A DNA stretch of 6,968 nucleotides, taken from the NCBI GenBank assembly GCA_900542375.1, contig UQNI01000073.1:1-6968 (forward strand), written 5' to 3'. Every line of letters starts with the position of its first letter. Positions within the stretch are counted from its first letter, which is position 1. Shown here piece by piece: positions 5,819-6,968 of this stretch. Source of the stretch: an uncultured Oscillospiraceae bacterium. GTDB taxonomy: Bacteria > Bacillota > Clostridia > Oscillospirales > Acutalibacteraceae. A model generated the notes under the pieces. It did no database searches, had not been told where the DNA came from, and worked only from the letters and a program-made list of their open reading frames with translations. A program made the position numbers and the translations under genes.

Positions 5819-6358
5819 TTAAATTCCAATATGAACAGCCTCAGGAGCACCATTCCTGATTGCCAATGCAAATTCCTTTGCTTTATCCAAATTTTCAAAT
5901 ACCCTAAGGGGAATACCAACTTCACCATGTTCACTAATGAGCAAATAAATAAATTGCTTTCCAACCTCAATTTTTTCTATTTCTCGAAACAGTATTTCAG
6001 AATCTCTGCCGGGTGTTGTAATTTGCAGTCCATTCTCTGTAATCTCGATGGTTGTTTCCGGCATCAGTGCTTCTTTATTGGCGCGATACAATAATTGATT
6101 TACAGATTGCTTCATTTTAAATTTGGTGAATAACAATGTTCCTGCAAAAATTAAAATGCCCAGGGGACAAAAAATAAAATACATGTACAGTTCAAACTTT
6201 GTAAACCAAGCTACAAGTAAAATCATAGCTTCATAAATACATGCTACAATTACCGCCCTTGCCACCACACTGCCTGATTTATGCGTCATACGGAACATAT
6301 TATAATCATATAGTTCTTTTTCATTCATCTTATATGTAATTTTCAATTTATACTCCAC
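5819..6358 (-). CDS. Two-helix membrane protein, YcxB-like
   Basis: This is a 179-residue protein of unknown function. It has a short N-terminal beta-like segment (MEYKLKITYKMNEKELYDYN), two hydrophobic helices at about 31-52 and 57-78 joined by a tight turn, and a soluble C-terminal domain. In that domain the pattern ITENGLQITTPGRDSEILFREIEKIE...IYLLISEHGEVGIPLRVF resembles the YcxB-like domain of small Firmicutes membrane proteins. The domain should face the cytoplasm, with both termini inside. The start is taken as GTG (6356-6358), nine bases after AGGAG on the minus strand. A TTG four codons downstream with GAGG-like bases before it, or the ATG at residue 11, are alternatives. It is a single-gene unit with its own terminator; no promoter was found with confidence. 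The neighbours give no clue to function. Confidence 0.75.
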   Translation of the reverse strand: MEYKLKITYKMNEKELYDYNMFRMTHKSGSVVARAVIVACIYEAMILLVAWFTKFELYMYFIFCPLGILIFAGTLLFTKFKMKQSVNQLLYRANKEALMPETTIEITENGLQITTPGRDSEILFREIEKIEVGKQFIYLLISEHGEVGIPLRVFENLDKAKEFALAIRNGAPEAVHIGI

Positions 6359-6414
6359 CTCACATTTCTCCTATTCTACCATAAATGGCCGAAGAGGGAA
6401 AGAGGAAAAACAAA

Positions 6415-6440
6415 AACTATGTTAAAATACGTCTTAATTT
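6415..6440 (+). repeat. Repeat copy 1, upstream of the tRNA promoter
   Basis: AACTATGTTAA (6415-6425) is followed at once by AATACGTCT (6426-6434) and then T-AATTT. The same two words appear in the same order in copy 2 on the far side of the tRNA. Copy 1 lies between the YcxB-like gene and the tRNA promoter. Confidence 0.5.
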
Positions 6441-6465
6441 AAAAGAATATCTACAGATAAATTCG

Positions 6466-6494
6466 TTGACAAAAGAACATATTTATTGTAAAAT
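6466..6494 (+). promoter_or_regulatory. Strong promoter of the tRNA-Arg gene
   Basis: A consensus TTGACA (6466-6471) and TAAAAT (6489-6494) are separated by 17 bases. The start should fall near 6501, leaving a 5' leader of about 22 bases to be removed by RNase P from the tRNA that begins at 6523. Confidence 0.88.
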
Positions 6495-6522
6495 ATTTTG
6501 GATTTTACCAGCCAATAATTAA

Positions 6523-6597
6523 GCCCTCTTAGTTAAATGGATATAACAAGCCCCTCCTAAGGGCTAGTTGTGTGTTCGATTCACGCAGGGGGTGCCA
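6523..6597 (+). tRNA. tRNA-Arg, anticodon CCU
   Basis: A full cloverleaf can be drawn by hand. The acceptor GCCCTCT (6523-6529) pairs with AGGGGGT (6587-6593), including G-U pairs at 1-72 and 5-68. The D stem is GTTA/TAAC (6532-6535 and 6544-6547). The anticodon stem AGCCC/GGGCT (6549-6553 and 6561-6565) encloses loop CTCCTAA, with CCT at 6556-6558. A four-base variable loop and T stem GTGTG/CACGC around TTCGATT follow. The discriminator is G6594 and the CCA end is encoded (6595-6597). It reads the AGG arginine codon. Genes for this tRNA are frequent integration targets for mobile elements, but no integrase or duplicated 3' end is visible here. Confidence 0.95.
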
Positions 6598-6598
6598 C

Positions 6599-6638
6599 AC
6601 CTGCGGTGAGCAAGTCGCGCACCGCAGGTTTTTCTTTT
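6599..6638 (+). terminator. Intrinsic terminator of the tRNA-Arg gene
   Basis: The perfect ten-base-pair stem ACCTGCGGTG (6599-6608) / CACCGCAGGT (6620-6629), with an 11-base loop, is followed by TTTTCTTTT. It begins one base after the CCA end of the tRNA. Confidence 0.9.
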
Positions 6639-6650
6639 CTGTTGACTTTT

Positions 6651-6680
6651 GTGCCCGCGTTTGTAGCGGGTATCTTTTTT
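6651..6680 (+). terminator. Second terminator-like hairpin downstream of the tRNA
   Basis: CCCGC (6654-6658) / GCGGG (6666-6670), with a seven-base loop, can be extended by weaker G-U and A-T pairs to about eight pairs. A run of six Ts follows at 6675-6680. It lies 13 bases beyond the T-tract of the first terminator and is a likely back-up, or the end of a very short transcript. Confidence 0.6.
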
Positions 6681-6693
6681 GTAGTGCAAGCCC

Positions 6694-6734
6694 AACAAAA
6701 CAGCTGCAGGAGTTACTTGCAGCTGTTTTGTTTT
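6694..6734. terminator. Third, long-stem terminator-like hairpin downstream of the tRNA
   Basis: A perfect 15-base-pair stem (6694-6708 / 6718-6732) encloses a nine-base loop; its core is CAGCTGCA / TGCAGCTG. T-rich sequence follows on the plus strand and A-rich sequence precedes it, so it could act in both directions. It is the strongest hairpin in the window, yet no coding gene ends beside it on either strand. Confidence 0.7.
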
Positions 6735-6798
6735 GTCTAAAAATTAAACATTTTAGCAAAATATACAGATGTATGAATATATTTATAGAAATCTGGAG

Positions 6799-6920
6799 AA
6801 AAAAGTAGACTTAAAGTAGACTTTTAATCTCAACTATGTTAATATAAAAAAAGGCTTAAATACGTCTGAATTTTTCCATTATATGTAATATAAGTTATGT
6901 GAAAAAAAGTCTACTTTTTT
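6799..6920. repeat. Triplicated palindromic repeat AAGTAGACTT
   Basis: The decamer occurs at 6803-6812 and 6814-6823, offset by 11 bases (about one helical turn), and as AAGTCTACTT at 6907-6916. The outer copies extend to a perfect 14-base inverted repeat (6799-6812 and 6907-6920). Each copy is itself a dyad, AAGT-N2-ACTT. The arrangement resembles operator sites for a dimeric DNA-binding protein, but it could also be the foot of a long hairpin. Confidence 0.6.
6832..6873 (+). repeat. Repeat copy 2, downstream of the tRNA terminators
   Basis: AACTATGTTAA (6832-6842) and AAATACGTCT (6858-6867), followed by G-AATTT, match copy 1 but are held apart by about 16 extra bases (including a run of As and GGC). 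Both words match perfectly. It lies between the second and third AAGTAGACTT palindromes. Confidence 0.5.
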
Positions 6921-6968
6921 AACCAAAATGCAACAGAAGCTATTTATTTTATCCATCATCATCAATTC

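Larger units (their letters stand above)
6736..6968. other. AT-rich region without a supported gene
   Basis: No reading frame here has a ribosome binding site and family features. What it does hold is three copies of the palindromic decamer AAGTAGACTT (one reading as AAGTCTACTT) and a second copy of sequence found upstream of the tRNA. A short frame begins with ATG at 6928 and runs off the right edge, but without a recognisable ribosome binding site, so it is not called. The next gene presumably lies beyond the window. Confidence 0.6.

Noticed and set aside
5795..6094. Plus-strand open frame opposite the YcxB-like gene
   Set aside because: It is a mirror frame of a better-supported minus-strand gene, begins inside its terminator and has no recognisable domain.
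6529..6808. Open frames on both strands across the tRNA and its hairpins
   Set aside because: They translate the tRNA and terminator stems and show no protein features.
6878..6906. Minus-strand TATAAT (6878-6883) as a promoter
   Set aside because: The base run at the -35 position is TTTTTC, and transcription would run into the bidirectional hairpin with no gene in between.
6928..6968. ATG at the right edge (MQQKLFILSIIIN...) as the start of a secreted or membrane protein
   Set aside because: There is no ribosome binding site, and only 13 codons are visible in low-complexity AT-rich sequence.

Overview
The window looks like a chromosomal segment of a low-to-moderate GC Gram-positive-type (Firmicutes) bacterium. 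The evidence is strong AGGAGG-type ribosome binding sites, sigma-A promoters with near-consensus hexamers, short intrinsic terminators with U-tracts, GTG starts, a tRNA gene with an encoded CCA end, and Firmicutes-like versions of the ilv and HxlR proteins. A Negativicutes or Clostridia host would fit, but the species cannot be named from sequence alone.

Layout. Bases 1-146 hold the 5' end of a minus-strand gene, probably a PLP-dependent beta-eliminating lyase of the tryptophanase/tyrosine phenol-lyase type. Its leader can fold so that the Shine-Dalgarno sequence is paired. Diverging from it at 322-1218 is an AT-rich single-gene unit for a GT14 (core-2/I-branching type) glycosyltransferase, with a clear promoter and a bidirectional terminator. 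Next comes a divergent pair: a minus-strand HxlR-family regulator (1247-1591) and a plus-strand flavodoxin-fold iron-sulfur flavoprotein/FMN reductase (1720-2355). They share a 128-base region carrying a promoter and repeat elements that could be operators. A second bidirectional terminator (2366-2406) separates this pair from the minus-strand operon ilvB-ilvN-ilvC (5609 down to 2418), which is driven by a near-consensus promoter at 5645-5673. Upstream is a minus-strand two-helix membrane protein of YcxB-like type (5819-6358) with its own terminator. The right end holds a plus-strand tRNA-Arg(CCU) with a strong promoter and three successive hairpins, then an AT-rich stretch with no supported gene but with a repeated palindrome and a repeat shared with the other side of the tRNA.

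How the genes work together. IlvB and IlvN form acetohydroxyacid synthase and IlvC is the next enzyme, so the operon encodes the first two shared steps of valine/leucine/isoleucine synthesis. IlvD and the later enzymes are not here. The HxlR/flavoprotein pair resembles known redox- or electrophile-responsive regulator/flavoenzyme pairs. The other genes appear to be independent units.

I did not find a convincing undescribed multi-gene system. The points most worth checking are the Trp-to-Leu substitution at the specificity position of IlvB, the hairpin over the lyase ribosome binding site, the operator-like repeats between hxlR and the flavoprotein gene, and the repeats around the tRNA-Arg locus.
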